Assembly (NCBI GenBank): GCA_964468205.1
Contig: CAYXVG010000028.1
Location: 21,101-85,100, forward strand
Direction: 5' to 3'
DNA from: CAWELS01 sp964468205
GTDB taxonomy: Bacteria > Acidobacteriota > Terriglobia > Bryobacterales > Bryobacteraceae
DNA length: 64,000 nucleotides
In this document: piece after piece, positions 55,185-64,000 of the stretch
How the letters are laid out: the number at the start of each line of letters is the position of its first letter
Numbering within the stretch: position 1 is the first letter of the stretch
Translations under genes and position numbers: made by a program
Notes under the pieces: generated by a model
What the model was told of the DNA's origin: nothing
Seen by the model: only the letters and a program-made list of their open reading frames with translations
Database searches by the model: none

Positions 55185-56636
55185 ATGACGAAGCTAAACA
55201 GGCGCGAGTTTCTAACTGCGTCGGCGGCAGTGGGAGCCGGCGCGCTGGCGGGTTGTGGATCCGGAGAAGTCGAGCAGGCGAAGCGGCCGCCGAATATCGT
55301 CTATATCATGGCCGACGACCTGGGCTACGGCGAGCTCGGCTGCTACGGGCAGGACAAGATTCGCACACCGAATATCGATCAGATCGCAAGCGAGGGTATG
55401 ATGTTCTCCGACACGTATGCCGGATGCTGCGTCTGCGCCCCGTGCCGTAGCGTGCTCATGACGGGCATGCACATGGGACACACTTCCGTGCGGTCGAATC
55501 CGGGCGGGGTGCCGATACTCCCCGAAGACGTAACGGTAGCGGAACTGCTGAAGCCGGCCGGCTATGCAACCGGCTGTTTCGGCAAGTGGGGCCTCGGCGA
55601 CATCGGCACCGAGGGTGTGCCTTGGAAACAGGGCTTCGACGAGTTTGTCGGCTACCTCCACCAGGCGCACGCGCACTATTACTACCCGCACTACATCTAT
55701 GACAATGATCAGAAGCTGCCGCTGCCCGGGAACGAGGGCGACGGCCGCGGCACTTACTCCCACGACGTAATCGCCGACCGGGCGCTCGACTTCATTCGTA
55801 GCAACAAGGACAATCCGTTCTTGTGCTATGTGCCGTTCACCATCCCGCACTCGGAATACGTCGTTCCCGAAGACTCCATGGCCGAGTACCGCGGCAAGTT
55901 TCCCGAACCGCAGCCGTGGCCTGCGAAGACCAACCGGCCGGGCCGCCTTATCGACCAGGAGCATCCACACGCCGCGCTCGCCGGAATGATCACCCGAATG
56001 GATCGCGATGTTGGACGAATCATGAATCTGCTCAAAGAGCTTGAGCTTGACGACAACACCATCGTCTTCTTTACCTCCGACAACGGCGCGGCGGCGATGA
56101 GCTGGACCAACTACTTTCAGAGCAGCGGCCACCTGCGCGCGGGCAAGGGCACTTTCTACGAGGGTGGCATCCGGATACCGATGATTGCCCGCTGGCCGGG
56201 TAGAATCCAGGCCGGCAGCAAGAGCGATTTGCCGTGGGCCCTTTGGGATATCCTGCCGACCTTTCTCGATCTCGCCGGCGTCGAAAGCGACCATAAGACA
56301 GACGGTCTCTCGGTAGCGCCGACGCTTCTCAGCGCAGGTGAGCAGCAGCGTCACGAGTTCCTCTATTGGGAGTTGCCTCGGTCGGCGGGCAACGGAACAT
56401 TCCACGACGAGATTCCGCGGCAGGGCGTACGCATGGCCGAATGGAAAACGGTGCGTCCCGAGCCGGACGGTGAATTGGAGCTCTACAACCTGGCCACCGA
56501 CGAGAGCGAAACGACAAACGTAGCGGCCGATAACCCTCAGGTGATGGCGCGTATCGAGGAATACCTCAAGACGGCGCGGGCGGAACCGCGAGTCCAACCG
56601 CAGCCGGACCACATCTGGTGGGAGAAGAAGGGATAG
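55185..56636 (+). CDS. Sulfatase (arylsulfatase A-like), with a CAPCR maturation motif
   Basis: From the ATG at 55185, 483 residues. The N-terminus (MTKLNRREFLTASAAVGAGALAGC) combines a Tat motif with a possible lipobox. Metal ligands lie in YIMADDLGYGELGCYG. The formylglycine site reads Cys84-Ala-Pro-Cys-Arg (VCAPCRSVLMTG), a valid C-x-P-x-R with an unusual second Cys at 87 and more Cys at 81 and 82. FGKWGLGDIG and FFTSDNGAA complete the site. Probably acts on sulfated glycans. The next gene starts 7 bases downstream. Confidence 0.9.
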   Translation: MTKLNRREFLTASAAVGAGALAGCGSGEVEQAKRPPNIVYIMADDLGYGELGCYGQDKIRTPNIDQIASEGMMFSDTYAGCCVCAPCRSVLMTGMHMGHTSVRSNPGGVPILPEDVTVAELLKPAGYATGCFGKWGLGDIGTEGVPWKQGFDEFVGYLHQAHAHYYYPHYIYDNDQKLPLPGNEGDGRGTYSHDVIADRALDFIRSNKDNPFLCYVPFTIPHSEYVVPEDSMAEYRGKFPEPQPWPAKTNRPGRLIDQEHPHAALAGMITRMDRDVGRIMNLLKELELDDNTIVFFTSDNGAAAMSWTNYFQSSGHLRAGKGTFYEGGIRIPMIARWPGRIQAGSKSDLPWALWDILPTFLDLAGVESDHKTDGLSVAPTLLSAGEQQRHEFLYWELPRSAGNGTFHDEIPRQGVRMAEWKTVRPEPDGELELYNLATDESETTNVAADNPQVMARIEEYLKTARAEPRVQPQPDHIWWEKKG

Positions 56637-56643
56637 CCCAACC

Positions 56644-58239
56644 GTGCAGCACCGCCGCGATTTCCTGCAATCTATCGGGGCCGCGGGCGCGGCGGCTTCC
56701 GCTGCGCGGCCGGCAAGCAGTTCCCCTGCGCCAGCCGGCGCATCAAACGGCCGCGCGCAAACCTGGCTGTTCTGGGATCATTGGCATCTGGACTCTCTTG
56801 ACGGCGCAACCCTGCAATACGGCCAAGCGCTCTGGCGCCCCGAGGCGGACTACAGCGAACCCTTGCTGCAGGGTCTCGGAAGCTGGCCCACCGTCATGCG
56901 CGACCCCGGATCCGGCAACTGGCGTATGTTCTACTCCGGGCGATTCCTCCCGCTGACTCTGCTCTGTGCCGGAAGCAATGACGGGTATGAATGGCGTCCT
57001 CTCCCCCGGCCGGACATCCAACCGCCCGGCGGCCAACCCAAGCTTGCCCCGCATCATCTCCTAACGCTCCCGCAGGGCAGCGGCGGCGGAGTCTACGCCG
57101 ATCCGCTCGAAACCGGCGGCCATCGGTATCAGATCTTCGCTATCCAGCACTCCGATCCCGCCACCGAACGCGCGCTTGCCAACCCGGGTCATCTCTTCCA
57201 CGAAGCGGCGCGAACCGCCGGCTCCCATCGCTACATCGTCGATCACTTCACAGTGGTTTCTGGCGACGGCTTCCAATGGAGAAGCGCTCTCGATGCCGTC
57301 TGGAACAAGCCGCACTGGCACCCCGAGCCGCCCGTCTTCGGCTTCCACAACGCCTACTCCGGCCAGCGATCGATGACCAGCCGGCCCGGGCACGGCGACC
57401 GCCGCGTGGTCATCCAAACCTCGGATGCCACCGGCGAGTGGTCCGGCCCCGAACTCCTGCTGCAACCCGACCCCTCGGACGAACCGCTCATCCAGCACTA
57501 CGGCATGCCGGTCTTCCCCTACGAAGGCCAGTTCGTCGGCCTGCTCTGGATCATGCACTGCGGCGACTCCGAACGCCTGCGCAGCTTCAACCATTTCCGC
57601 GGCAAAATCGACTGCCAGCTCGCCTACAGCTTCGACGGGCTCAGGTTCCAGCGGGGCGCCCGCCGGCCCTTCATCCCGCTGAACGAACCGGGCCAGCCTG
57701 CCAGCGGCTCCATCGAGCCCTCCTGCCTGGTGGACGCCGGCGACGAGTTGCGCATCTATTCGAGCAGCAGCATCCCGCTGCACGGCATGGGCTCGGCCTT
57801 CCGCGACCGCGAGGAACCGCAGTTTCACATCGTCCTGCACACCCTTCGCCGGGACGGTTTCTCCTACCTCGAATCCACAGGCAATTGGGGACGGCTGCTC
57901 TCAAAACCGATGACCTTGTTCGGCCCGGATCTCACCGCCAACATCTCGGCGCCTTACGGCGACGCTCTCTTTCAGCTCACCGGCCTCGACAGTAACCCCA
58001 TCGAAGGCTTCACCTTCGACGACTGCGTTCCCTTCAGCCGAAACGACGATCTGCGCTGGAAGGTGGCCTGGAAAGAACGCAACCCGGCTTCGCTCGAGGG
58101 ACAAGCAGTCCGCCTCGAAATCCGCTTCCGCCACGCCCGCATCTACGCCGTCCGCGGCAAATTCCACTTCCTCGATGCCCAGGACTGGCACCTCTTACGC
58201 GGCGGCCAAAAGATCGACACCCGCTGGTTTGATTTCTAA
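56644..58239 (+). CDS. Tat-exported beta-propeller protein, GH43/GH32-like
   Basis: A 531-residue protein from a GTG start with a Tat-like N-terminus (QHRRDFLQSIGAAGAAASAA). The body repeats the strand pattern of five-bladed propeller glycosidases: SWPTVMRDPGSGNWRMFYSG, GFQWRSALDAVW, SGSIEPSCLVDAGDELRIYS, and a C-terminal beta-sandwich (GQAVRLEIRFRHARIYAVRG). The Asp of VMRDPGSG and the Glu of SIEPSCL are candidate catalytic residues of the GH43/GH32 clan; this is inference. Coupled with the preceding sulfatase by close spacing. Confidence 0.65.
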   Translation: MQHRRDFLQSIGAAGAAASAARPASSSPAPAGASNGRAQTWLFWDHWHLDSLDGATLQYGQALWRPEADYSEPLLQGLGSWPTVMRDPGSGNWRMFYSGRFLPLTLLCAGSNDGYEWRPLPRPDIQPPGGQPKLAPHHLLTLPQGSGGGVYADPLETGGHRYQIFAIQHSDPATERALANPGHLFHEAARTAGSHRYIVDHFTVVSGDGFQWRSALDAVWNKPHWHPEPPVFGFHNAYSGQRSMTSRPGHGDRRVVIQTSDATGEWSGPELLLQPDPSDEPLIQHYGMPVFPYEGQFVGLLWIMHCGDSERLRSFNHFRGKIDCQLAYSFDGLRFQRGARRPFIPLNEPGQPASGSIEPSCLVDAGDELRIYSSSSIPLHGMGSAFRDREEPQFHIVLHTLRRDGFSYLESTGNWGRLLSKPMTLFGPDLTANISAPYGDALFQLTGLDSNPIEGFTFDDCVPFSRNDDLRWKVAWKERNPASLEGQAVRLEIRFRHARIYAVRGKFHFLDAQDWHLLRGGQKIDTRWFDF

Positions 58240-58288
58240 CACTAACGTGGCGGCCCTTTCGGTTCATATCACCCGCCCCGCGGGGGGA

Positions 58289-60916
58289 TCAGCCTGTCAC
58301 TCGAAAAGAGAGATCCTCCCCTGCTTCCAGCCGGTACTCCGGCGCAAATGACTTCGACCCGCGCTCGGCTAATGTGAACTCGGACAGCCGGACGCTGCCC
58401 TCTCCAACCCGCAGTGTCACTTGGCCGCTCGACGTGATCTCGCACGTCCCCCAGGCGTGCCCAGTGGACCAGAAATGGCGGCCGGGTTTATGAGCGAATG
58501 CCATCGATCTTTTTACGGCGGAGTAGCGGAAGCCGGTCAGAGCCAGGATCGCTCCCCAGACGGCCATCGCGCGGGCATAGTGGTGACCGCATTCGGCTTC
58601 GTCATACGGGCTGCGGCGGAGACCGTCGTAACGCGAACGCACGTCGCGGATGCAGGCGAGGCCCTCCGTGGTCATTCCCTCGTAGAGCATACCCACGGCG
58701 GCGGTGTACTCGAACCCCGTCATCACTTCGGCGAAGTAGGGGAACGGCTTGCCGGGCCGTTCTTGAGGGTAGTGCGCCATCAATAGCGCCGGCTCCCCGT
58801 CGAGGGCGTACGTGCGCATCGGGTTGAAATGCCCGTGCAGGCTGTCGCGGTGATTGTACTTCAGAATCGCCCGGTGGGTCCGGACCGAGTTCTCTGGTGA
58901 AGCCAGATGGCCGAGCCCGCAGACGTGGGCCATGAACTGGCCCACCATCTGATCGACGAGGCAGCCGGAGGCAAGCTGATAGTCCGGGCTGGTCCAGTCC
59001 CGCGCCCCCATTCCGGCCGCGAAGTAAGGAGCCACCTCGTCGGAGGACGAGAGCGGCCGCACGTCGTGCTGGTAGTACTCGCCGTTGAACAGATTTGCGT
59101 CCATCCAGCGGCTTCCCCGCTCGTATAGTGAGCGGCAGGTGGCGGCGAATCCGTCCTCGCCAACGTAGCGGGCCATCTCCTCGGCGGCGCGCAGAGCGCC
59201 GAGGTACCAGAAGCCCATCTGCGGGTTGGGACCGAGGTACTCGACGTCCATCGTGTTGTGCTGGACGCCTTCCATCACGCCGTCTTTATCGGCGTCCCAA
59301 CCGCCGTCGATCCAGCAGAACTCGAGCGCTTTGCGCACCTTCGGCCAGAGCTTTCGCAGCACGGCGTCATCGCCGGAAAGCTGCCAGTCGCGGTACATCT
59401 TCATCACGCAGCCCATCTGCCCGTCGGCCGCGGTGCGGAGCCGCGCCTGCGCAACGCTGAGCGGCAGGCCAACACGAAAGGCCATCACGCCCTCTTCGTT
59501 CGTGGCATAGGTGAACTCGGTATCCCGCATGGAGAGCGCCAGCGGCCCATAAAGGTACGCGGTTGTCTGCTCGTAGTTCCAGACATGCGTGCAGGAGCCC
59601 TGGCAACAGCCCTTCGTGTCCGAGCAACCTTCCCACCCGAAAAAGCGGCCATCCGCGGTGCGGAAACACGTCTGGGTGCGGAGAGTGCTGGTATTGAACA
59701 GAGCGGCCTCCTTCACTTCCGCGGGAAGATCGGCCTCCTGAATGGCGTTGACAAACGCAACGGTGCGGCGGGTGAGGCTGGGTAGGTCGGGGACGGTCTT
59801 TTCTATGACGTCCCAGGCATCCCGGTAGCGGGTAGTGTAGTAGTTTCCGACGCGGTTCTCCGGACTTTGCTCCTCCGGATCCACGTTCCAGCCATAGCGG
59901 TTTGGGAAATGCCAGGCGAGCAGGAAGACAATCTCGCGAGTGGCCTCCGGCGGCAGATCCACTTCAACGGCAAGGGAGCCCAGCGGAGCCGGTGACGACC
60001 CGGCTTTCCGGGGTTCGATGTGGCCGTCGGCCGAGAAATCGTCCCAGAAATCGAGAATCGGAGCGCCCCAGCGGCCCTCCACCCAGGCGGTGCGATGGCT
60101 GATGCGGCCGGCGGCGGTCGTGGCAAGCGCCAGGCTGCCCCAGGCTTCATCAGCGGGATCGACGCCCGCGGAATCCATGAACAGGCCGTGAGCGCTCGAG
60201 CCGGTACGAAACTGGTTCCGGTTGCCGGCCGCCCCCACGGGAAGCCGGTCGCCGCGGCGGTTGCGCGGCGCGCTCCAGCTACTGACGCCGGCGAAGTTGG
60301 GAACAGTGCCGCAAACCGATGTGTTGATCGCCCGGCTCGTCCGGTTCCGCAACTCAAAGCGGAGAACGGCGATGGGAACGCCACTCGCCTCCGCATCCGG
60401 CGGGATCATCGGGTTGAACGCCTTCAGGTGCACTTCAACCGGAACATCTTCGTCGCGCAGCATCACCCGGGCGAAAGGGTAGGAGGCGGCCACCTCGCAC
60501 TGCCGGAAGCGCGGCAGATTCACATTGGGAGCCCGCGAGCCGTGGCTCCCCTCATAGGCGTCGGCAGGCAGCGGGCCTTCGAGCACGCGGGCAAGCCGGT
60601 CATTGCCGTCTCTCGCAAACAGGCAAAAGAATGGCTCCACTTCAGACGAAGCGGGCGTGAATCCCTTGCCTGGGCGATGGGTCAGTTCCCAGTCGCGCAA
60701 GCTTCCGTTGCCGAAGAGCGAGACCGTGCCAGTTCCAATGCCTCCCAGCGGGAGGGCGAATCGCGCGATATGGTCCTGGTCGTAGAGCTTGAGCGCCGGC
60801 CATTCCCGATCGGCGAGAACCATTTCGGCGGCTTCCACTGAGCGCGTACCGGCCGCGGTGGCGCCCAGAGCGGCCAGCTTGAACAAAGAGCGGCGGTCGA
60901 ATTTTGGCTGTTTCAT
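58289..60916 (-). CDS. GH116-family glycosidase (GBA2-like), Tat-exported, copy 1
   Basis: From the ATG at 60916, 875 residues. Tat signal (MKQPKFDRRSLFKLAALGAT), then the GBA2-type N-domain (FALPLGGIGTGTVSLFGNG, LRDWELTHRPGKGF) and an (alpha/alpha)6 catalytic domain. Likely nucleophile is Glu449 (CTHVWNYEQTT) and acid/base Asp557 (GVQHNTMDVEYLGPN), by analogy with characterised GH116 enzymes. The family cleaves beta-glucosides, beta-xylosides or N-acetylglucosaminides. It shares one base with the stop of copy 2 (TGATG), so the pair is co-translated. Confidence 0.88.
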   Translation of the reverse strand: MKQPKFDRRSLFKLAALGATAAGTRSVEAAEMVLADREWPALKLYDQDHIARFALPLGGIGTGTVSLFGNGSLRDWELTHRPGKGFTPASSEVEPFFCLFARDGNDRLARVLEGPLPADAYEGSHGSRAPNVNLPRFRQCEVAASYPFARVMLRDEDVPVEVHLKAFNPMIPPDAEASGVPIAVLRFELRNRTSRAINTSVCGTVPNFAGVSSWSAPRNRRGDRLPVGAAGNRNQFRTGSSAHGLFMDSAGVDPADEAWGSLALATTAAGRISHRTAWVEGRWGAPILDFWDDFSADGHIEPRKAGSSPAPLGSLAVEVDLPPEATREIVFLLAWHFPNRYGWNVDPEEQSPENRVGNYYTTRYRDAWDVIEKTVPDLPSLTRRTVAFVNAIQEADLPAEVKEAALFNTSTLRTQTCFRTADGRFFGWEGCSDTKGCCQGSCTHVWNYEQTTAYLYGPLALSMRDTEFTYATNEEGVMAFRVGLPLSVAQARLRTAADGQMGCVMKMYRDWQLSGDDAVLRKLWPKVRKALEFCWIDGGWDADKDGVMEGVQHNTMDVEYLGPNPQMGFWYLGALRAAEEMARYVGEDGFAATCRSLYERGSRWMDANLFNGEYYQHDVRPLSSSDEVAPYFAAGMGARDWTSPDYQLASGCLVDQMVGQFMAHVCGLGHLASPENSVRTHRAILKYNHRDSLHGHFNPMRTYALDGEPALLMAHYPQERPGKPFPYFAEVMTGFEYTAAVGMLYEGMTTEGLACIRDVRSRYDGLRRSPYDEAECGHHYARAMAVWGAILALTGFRYSAVKRSMAFAHKPGRHFWSTGHAWGTCEITSSGQVTLRVGEGSVRLSEFTLAERGSKSFAPEYRLEAGEDLSFRVTG

Positions 60917-63525
60917 CAGACTGTGAAAGCGATCTGTTTGCCCGCGGCCACCTGGTGCCCGTCTGGGAAGGACTTCGTGCCCCTCCCCTCCAGATGGAAG
61001 CGATCCAATGCCAGCGTTCCTTCGGCCGCGCTGAGCGTCACCTGGCCCGCCGAGGTGATCTCGCACACCCCCCAAGCATAGCCGTTCGACCAGAAGTGCC
61101 GTCCCGGCTTGTTGGCGAAGTGCATCGTCTTGTCGACCGCTGAGTATCGGAAGCCCGTCAGTGCCAGAACCGCCGCCCAAGCGGCCATGGCGCGGGCGTA
61201 GTGGTGGCCGCACTCGGCCTCGTCGTACGGACTGCGCCGCAAGCCGTCATAACGGGAGCGGGCGTCACGGATGCAGGCGAGCGCCTCAGTCACGAGTCCC
61301 TCGTAGAGCATTCCCGCCGCGGCCGTGTACTCAATCCCCGTCCAAACCTCTCCGTAGTAGGGGAAAGGCTTTTCGGGCCGTTCCTTCGGGTAGTCGGCGA
61401 TGAGCAGTCCAGGCTCGCCTGCGATCGCGAAGGAACGGAGCGGATTGAAGTGGCCGTGAAGCTGGTCGCGGTGATTGTACTTCCAAACGGCCGCCAGCGC
61501 GGCGCGCACGTTCTCCGGTTTCGCTAAGTGCCCGAGCCCGCAGACATGCGCGGTGGACTGCCCGACAAGCTGATCGGCCAGGCAGCCCGAGGCAAGCTGA
61601 AAGTCCGGGTTCGCCAGGTCCTTCGCCCCCATGCCGGCGCTGAAATGCGGCGCGACCTTCGAGGGATCGCTCACCGGCCGTACCTCGTGCTCGTAGTACT
61701 CGCCGTTAAACAGATGCTCGTCCAGCCAGCGGCTGCCGCTTTCAAACAGTTCCCGGCAGGTGTCCGCGAAGTCCGGCTCGCCAACGCGCCGGGCCATCTC
61801 CTCGGCAGCGCGCAACGCGCCGAGATACCAGAATCCCATCTCCGGGTTCGGCCCAAAGTACTCGACGTCCATCGTGTTATGCTGGACGCCCTCCATCACT
61901 CCGTCCTTGTCGCCGTCCCAGCCGCCGTCGATCCAGCAGAACTCCACCGCCTTCCGCACCTTCGGCCAGAGCCGCCGCAGCGCCGCGTCGTCGCCCGACA
62001 GTTGCCACTCCCGGTACATCTTCAGAATGCAGCCCATCTGGCCGTCGGCGGCCGTGCGCTGCCACTCCTGCGCGCGAGAGAGAGGAAGCTGCACGCGGAA
62101 CGACATCAGCCCGTTGTCGCCGGTGGCGTAAGCGAACTCGGTGTCGCGCATTGACATGGCGAGCGAGCCGTAAAGGAACGCCGTCGTCTGCTCGTAGTTC
62201 CAGACGTGCGTACAGTTGCCCTGGCAGCAACCCTTCTGGTCCGCGCATCCTTCCCACCCGAAAAACCGTCCGTCTTCGGTGCGAAAACAGGTCTGTGTAC
62301 GGAGCGTGCTGGCGTTGAACAGCGCCGCTTCCTTCACCTCGTCCGGCAGGGCGCTATCGAGAAACGCGTTAACAAACGCGGCTGTTCGCTCGGTGAGACT
62401 GTCCAGCGCCGGAACGGTCTTCTCGATGACGTCCCAGGCGTCCTCGTACTGCGTCGTATAGTAGTTGCCCACCCAGTTGTCTGGGTTCTGGTCCTCCGGA
62501 GCGACGTTCCAGCCGTAGCGGTTCGGAAAATGCCAGGCGACCAAAAACGTAACCTCCCGCTTGTCGCCGGCGGGGATCTCGAATTCCGCGGCCACCGAAG
62601 CAATGGGCGAATCTGTCTCCGAGTCCCGGTCCTCCAGGCGGCCGTCAGCCGAGAAGTCGTCCCAGAAATCGAGCATCGCCCCGCCCCAGCGCCCTCCTGA
62701 CCAGTTCGTACGATGCGTGACGCCGGAGGCGGCAAGTACAGCCAGGGCGAGGCTCCCCCATGCCTCATTCTTGGGATCCACCCCGGCGGAATCCATAAAG
62801 AGCCCTCTGACGCCTGACGCTTCGCGGTATTGGTTCTTATTATTCTTGGCCCCGGTCGGATGCCGGTCACCCTTCCAGTCCCGCTCCTCGTGCCAGCCGT
62901 TGATACCGGTGAAGTTGGGCAGGGAACCACAGACGGAGACACGCAGTGACCGCGAGGTCTTGTTCCGCAACTCATACCGCAGAATGGCGGCCGGGATTCC
63001 GCTGGCGGCGAGGTCCGCCGGAACCATTGGATTGAACGCCTTAAGATCGGCCTCCACCGGCACGTCGTCATCGCGCAGCATGATGCGCGCAAACGGGTAG
63101 CTTGCCGCGGCCTCGCACTGCCGGAACCGCGGCAGGTTCACGTTCGGCGCGCGGGAGCCGTGGCTCGCCTCGTAGGCATCCAGCGGCAGCGGACCTTCGA
63201 GGACACGCGCCATCGTCTCCGCCCCATCCCGAACAAACAGCGCAAAGAACGGCTCGACTTCGTCAGTGGATGGTACAAACCCCTTGCCCGGCCGGTTCAT
63301 CACCTCCCAATCACGTAGGCTTCCGTTGCCAAACAGCGAAACCGTACCCGTGCCGATGCCCCCGAGCGGAAGCGCGAAGCGCGGCGTATGCCGCTGATCA
63401 TAGTGCCGCAACACCGGCCACGATCTGTCGAGCAAAGCCGGATGCGAGTCCCCCCGCGACCCAGCCGCCGCCCCTGTCGCACCCAGCGCAGCCAACTTAA
63501 AAAAAGAACGCCGATCAACTGACAT
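60916..63525 (-). CDS. GH116-family glycosidase (GBA2-like), Tat-exported, copy 2
   Basis: An 869-residue paralogue of the downstream gene, with a Tat signal (MSVDRRSFFKLAALGATGAA), identical layout and equal spacing of Glu445 (CTHVWNYEQTT) and Asp553 (GVQHNTMDVEYFGPN). Long stretches match copy 1 almost exactly (FALPLGGIGTGTVSLFGNG, SRYDGLRRSPYDEAECGHHY), so the pair arose by tandem duplication. Differences cluster in the N-domain loops and around the C-terminal end, which may alter specificity. It is the first gene of the pair, with no regulator adjacent. Confidence 0.88.
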   Translation of the reverse strand: MSVDRRSFFKLAALGATGAAAGSRGDSHPALLDRSWPVLRHYDQRHTPRFALPLGGIGTGTVSLFGNGSLRDWEVMNRPGKGFVPSTDEVEPFFALFVRDGAETMARVLEGPLPLDAYEASHGSRAPNVNLPRFRQCEAAASYPFARIMLRDDDVPVEADLKAFNPMVPADLAASGIPAAILRYELRNKTSRSLRVSVCGSLPNFTGINGWHEERDWKGDRHPTGAKNNKNQYREASGVRGLFMDSAGVDPKNEAWGSLALAVLAASGVTHRTNWSGGRWGGAMLDFWDDFSADGRLEDRDSETDSPIASVAAEFEIPAGDKREVTFLVAWHFPNRYGWNVAPEDQNPDNWVGNYYTTQYEDAWDVIEKTVPALDSLTERTAAFVNAFLDSALPDEVKEAALFNASTLRTQTCFRTEDGRFFGWEGCADQKGCCQGNCTHVWNYEQTTAFLYGSLAMSMRDTEFAYATGDNGLMSFRVQLPLSRAQEWQRTAADGQMGCILKMYREWQLSGDDAALRRLWPKVRKAVEFCWIDGGWDGDKDGVMEGVQHNTMDVEYFGPNPEMGFWYLGALRAAEEMARRVGEPDFADTCRELFESGSRWLDEHLFNGEYYEHEVRPVSDPSKVAPHFSAGMGAKDLANPDFQLASGCLADQLVGQSTAHVCGLGHLAKPENVRAALAAVWKYNHRDQLHGHFNPLRSFAIAGEPGLLIADYPKERPEKPFPYYGEVWTGIEYTAAAGMLYEGLVTEALACIRDARSRYDGLRRSPYDEAECGHHYARAMAAWAAVLALTGFRYSAVDKTMHFANKPGRHFWSNGYAWGVCEITSAGQVTLSAAEGTLALDRFHLEGRGTKSFPDGHQVAAGKQIAFTV

Positions 63526-63542
63526 CGGCAGCAGTATACACC

Positions 63543-63637
63543 TAATTCGGTGACAGGCTACTCTGTAATTCGGTGACAGGCTACTCTTTCACCAATTCCT
63601 GTAATTCGGTGACAGGCTACTCTTTCACCAATTCCAA
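63543..63637. repeat. Tandem repeats duplicating the 3' end of the transposase gene
   Basis: Three direct copies of the unit TAATTCGGTGACAGGCTACT (plus CT) start at 63543, 63566 and 63602. The second and third are followed by the same 11-base TTCACCAATTC, giving two 36-base units. The third copy contains the transposase stop and last codons, so the gene's 3' end has been copied downstream at least twice. The unit has little dyad symmetry, so it is not a classic REP hairpin. Confidence 0.8.
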
Positions 63638-64000
63638 CCGGGCCTGACCGGCTAAGGCTGCGATTCTTTTTGGTTTCCGCCCGCGCTTCTGCGGCCGGAG
63701 CCGGCGCCCGGTCTCGTGTTCGAGACGGGCCACATACTTGTCCGATCCGAATGGCCGACCCGACCGGGTCGCTTCGCGGAGGCGTTCCGCCAAGTCCGCC
63801 GAAACCAGTCCCTCTTCGAGCGCCTCTCTCCATTGCTCGGGCGTGTAATGATTCCCCCATTCCGCCATATCCAGAACTCCGGCGCGGTCTTCGCCGGTAA
63901 GGTGGGCGCGGGTGCTGGACCACGGCCACTCCCAAGCTGCGTCCACTAAGCCCGCCCGCACCGGATTGAGCTCTACATACCGCAGCGCTTCCCACCAATG
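63617..64000 (-). CDS. REP-associated tyrosine (Y1/IS200-like) transposase, 5' partial at window edge
   Basis: The frame reads in from the window end (HWWEALRYVELNPVRAGLVDA) through PWSSTRAHLTGEDRAGVLDM to a C-terminal GRPFGSDKYVARLEHETGRR followed by a basic RPQKRGRKPK segment. This is the C-terminal half of RAYT-type Y1 transposases. The catalytic HUH motif and Tyr lie outside or before the window edge, so activity cannot be judged. Its last codons and stop sit inside a 36-base unit that is repeated just downstream. Confidence 0.85.
   Translation of the reverse strand, partial: HWWEALRYVELNPVRAGLVDAAWEWPWSSTRAHLTGEDRAGVLDMAEWGNHYTPEQWREALEEGLVSADLAERLREATRSGRPFGSDKYVARLEHETGRRLRPQKRGRKPKRIAALAGQARLELVKE

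Noticed and set aside
60917..61213. N-terminal extension of GH116 copy 1
   Set aside because: It would run inside copy 2 and hide the Tat signal that follows the ATG at 60916.
63543..63637. CRISPR array
   Set aside because: Only three copies with very short or missing spacers that are themselves repeated, and the unit is part of a coding end. It is a tandem repeat.

Overview
The window is high-GC and almost fully coding. It looks like an Acidobacteriota chromosome of the Solibacter/Bryobacter type. This is inferred from the gene repertoire: VWFA-related proteins, a large carboxypeptidase-regulatory-like outer-membrane receptor, many Tat-exported Gfo/Idh/MocA and TIM-barrel sugar enzymes, several sulfatases, an Hfq-like protein and a YpdA-type reductase. 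No rRNA operon and no CRISPR array were seen.

Layout. 1-12 kb: a ThDP-dependent decarboxylase, a DUF72 protein, a LexA-like repressor that lacks the catalytic residues, an ECF sigma/zinc anti-sigma pair, a complete RND efflux operon (TolC, adaptor, pump, small YgaP-like protein) and a patatin lipase. 11-19 kb: an FCD-type GntR regulator divergent from a GH127 arabinofuranosidase, with two matching palindromic operators, then a TonB-dependent-receptor-like protein, a tiny Lys/Ala-rich basic protein, a PHP-domain protein and a YkgJ protein. 19.7-21.4 kb: tRNA-Pro followed by a probably acquired C58 (YopT-like) cysteine peptidase and a gene fragment. 21.4-30.6 kb: a TPR lipoprotein, two sulfatases, a DUF2934-Hsp20 fusion, a FucI/AraA-like sugar isomerase and an aldo/keto reductase. 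30.75-33.63 kb: a small integrated element bounded by a 28-bp duplication of the 3' end of tRNA-Glu. It carries an integrase remnant, a ribbon-helix-helix protein and three overlapping genes of unknown function (TIGR04255-like, a small protein, a TQACDL-motif protein).

33.6-43 kb: tRNA-Glu and tRNA-Ser, a sugar isomerase/epimerase, a minus-strand envelope block (GT9 glycosyltransferase, lone DsbD-alpha domain, TlpA thioredoxin, metallopeptidase-like protein, duplicated SurA-like chaperone), a BON protein, a Gfo/Idh oxidoreductase, a deletion remnant of an alginate-export-like porin, a MoaD-MoaE fusion, a VWFA protein and an Hfq-like protein. 43-49 kb: inositol phosphatase, pyrimidine and purine nucleoside phosphorylases, agmatine-to-putrescine enzymes (AguB, AguA) and a Mut7-C protein. 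48.8-52.5 kb: ypdA and alaS on the minus strand. 52.5-63.5 kb: a Gfo/Idh oxidoreductase, hypotheticals, a third sulfatase, a beta-propeller glycosidase-like protein and two tandem GH116 enzymes. The window ends in a REP-associated (Y1/IS200-like) transposase whose 3' end is tandemly duplicated.

Much of the window serves extracellular polysaccharide use (three sulfatases, GH127, GH116 pair, propeller protein, isomerases, oxidoreductases). The best candidate for an undescribed system is the three-gene cassette on the tRNA-Glu element. The FCD operator pair, the C58 peptidase and the degenerate LexA are the next most interesting.
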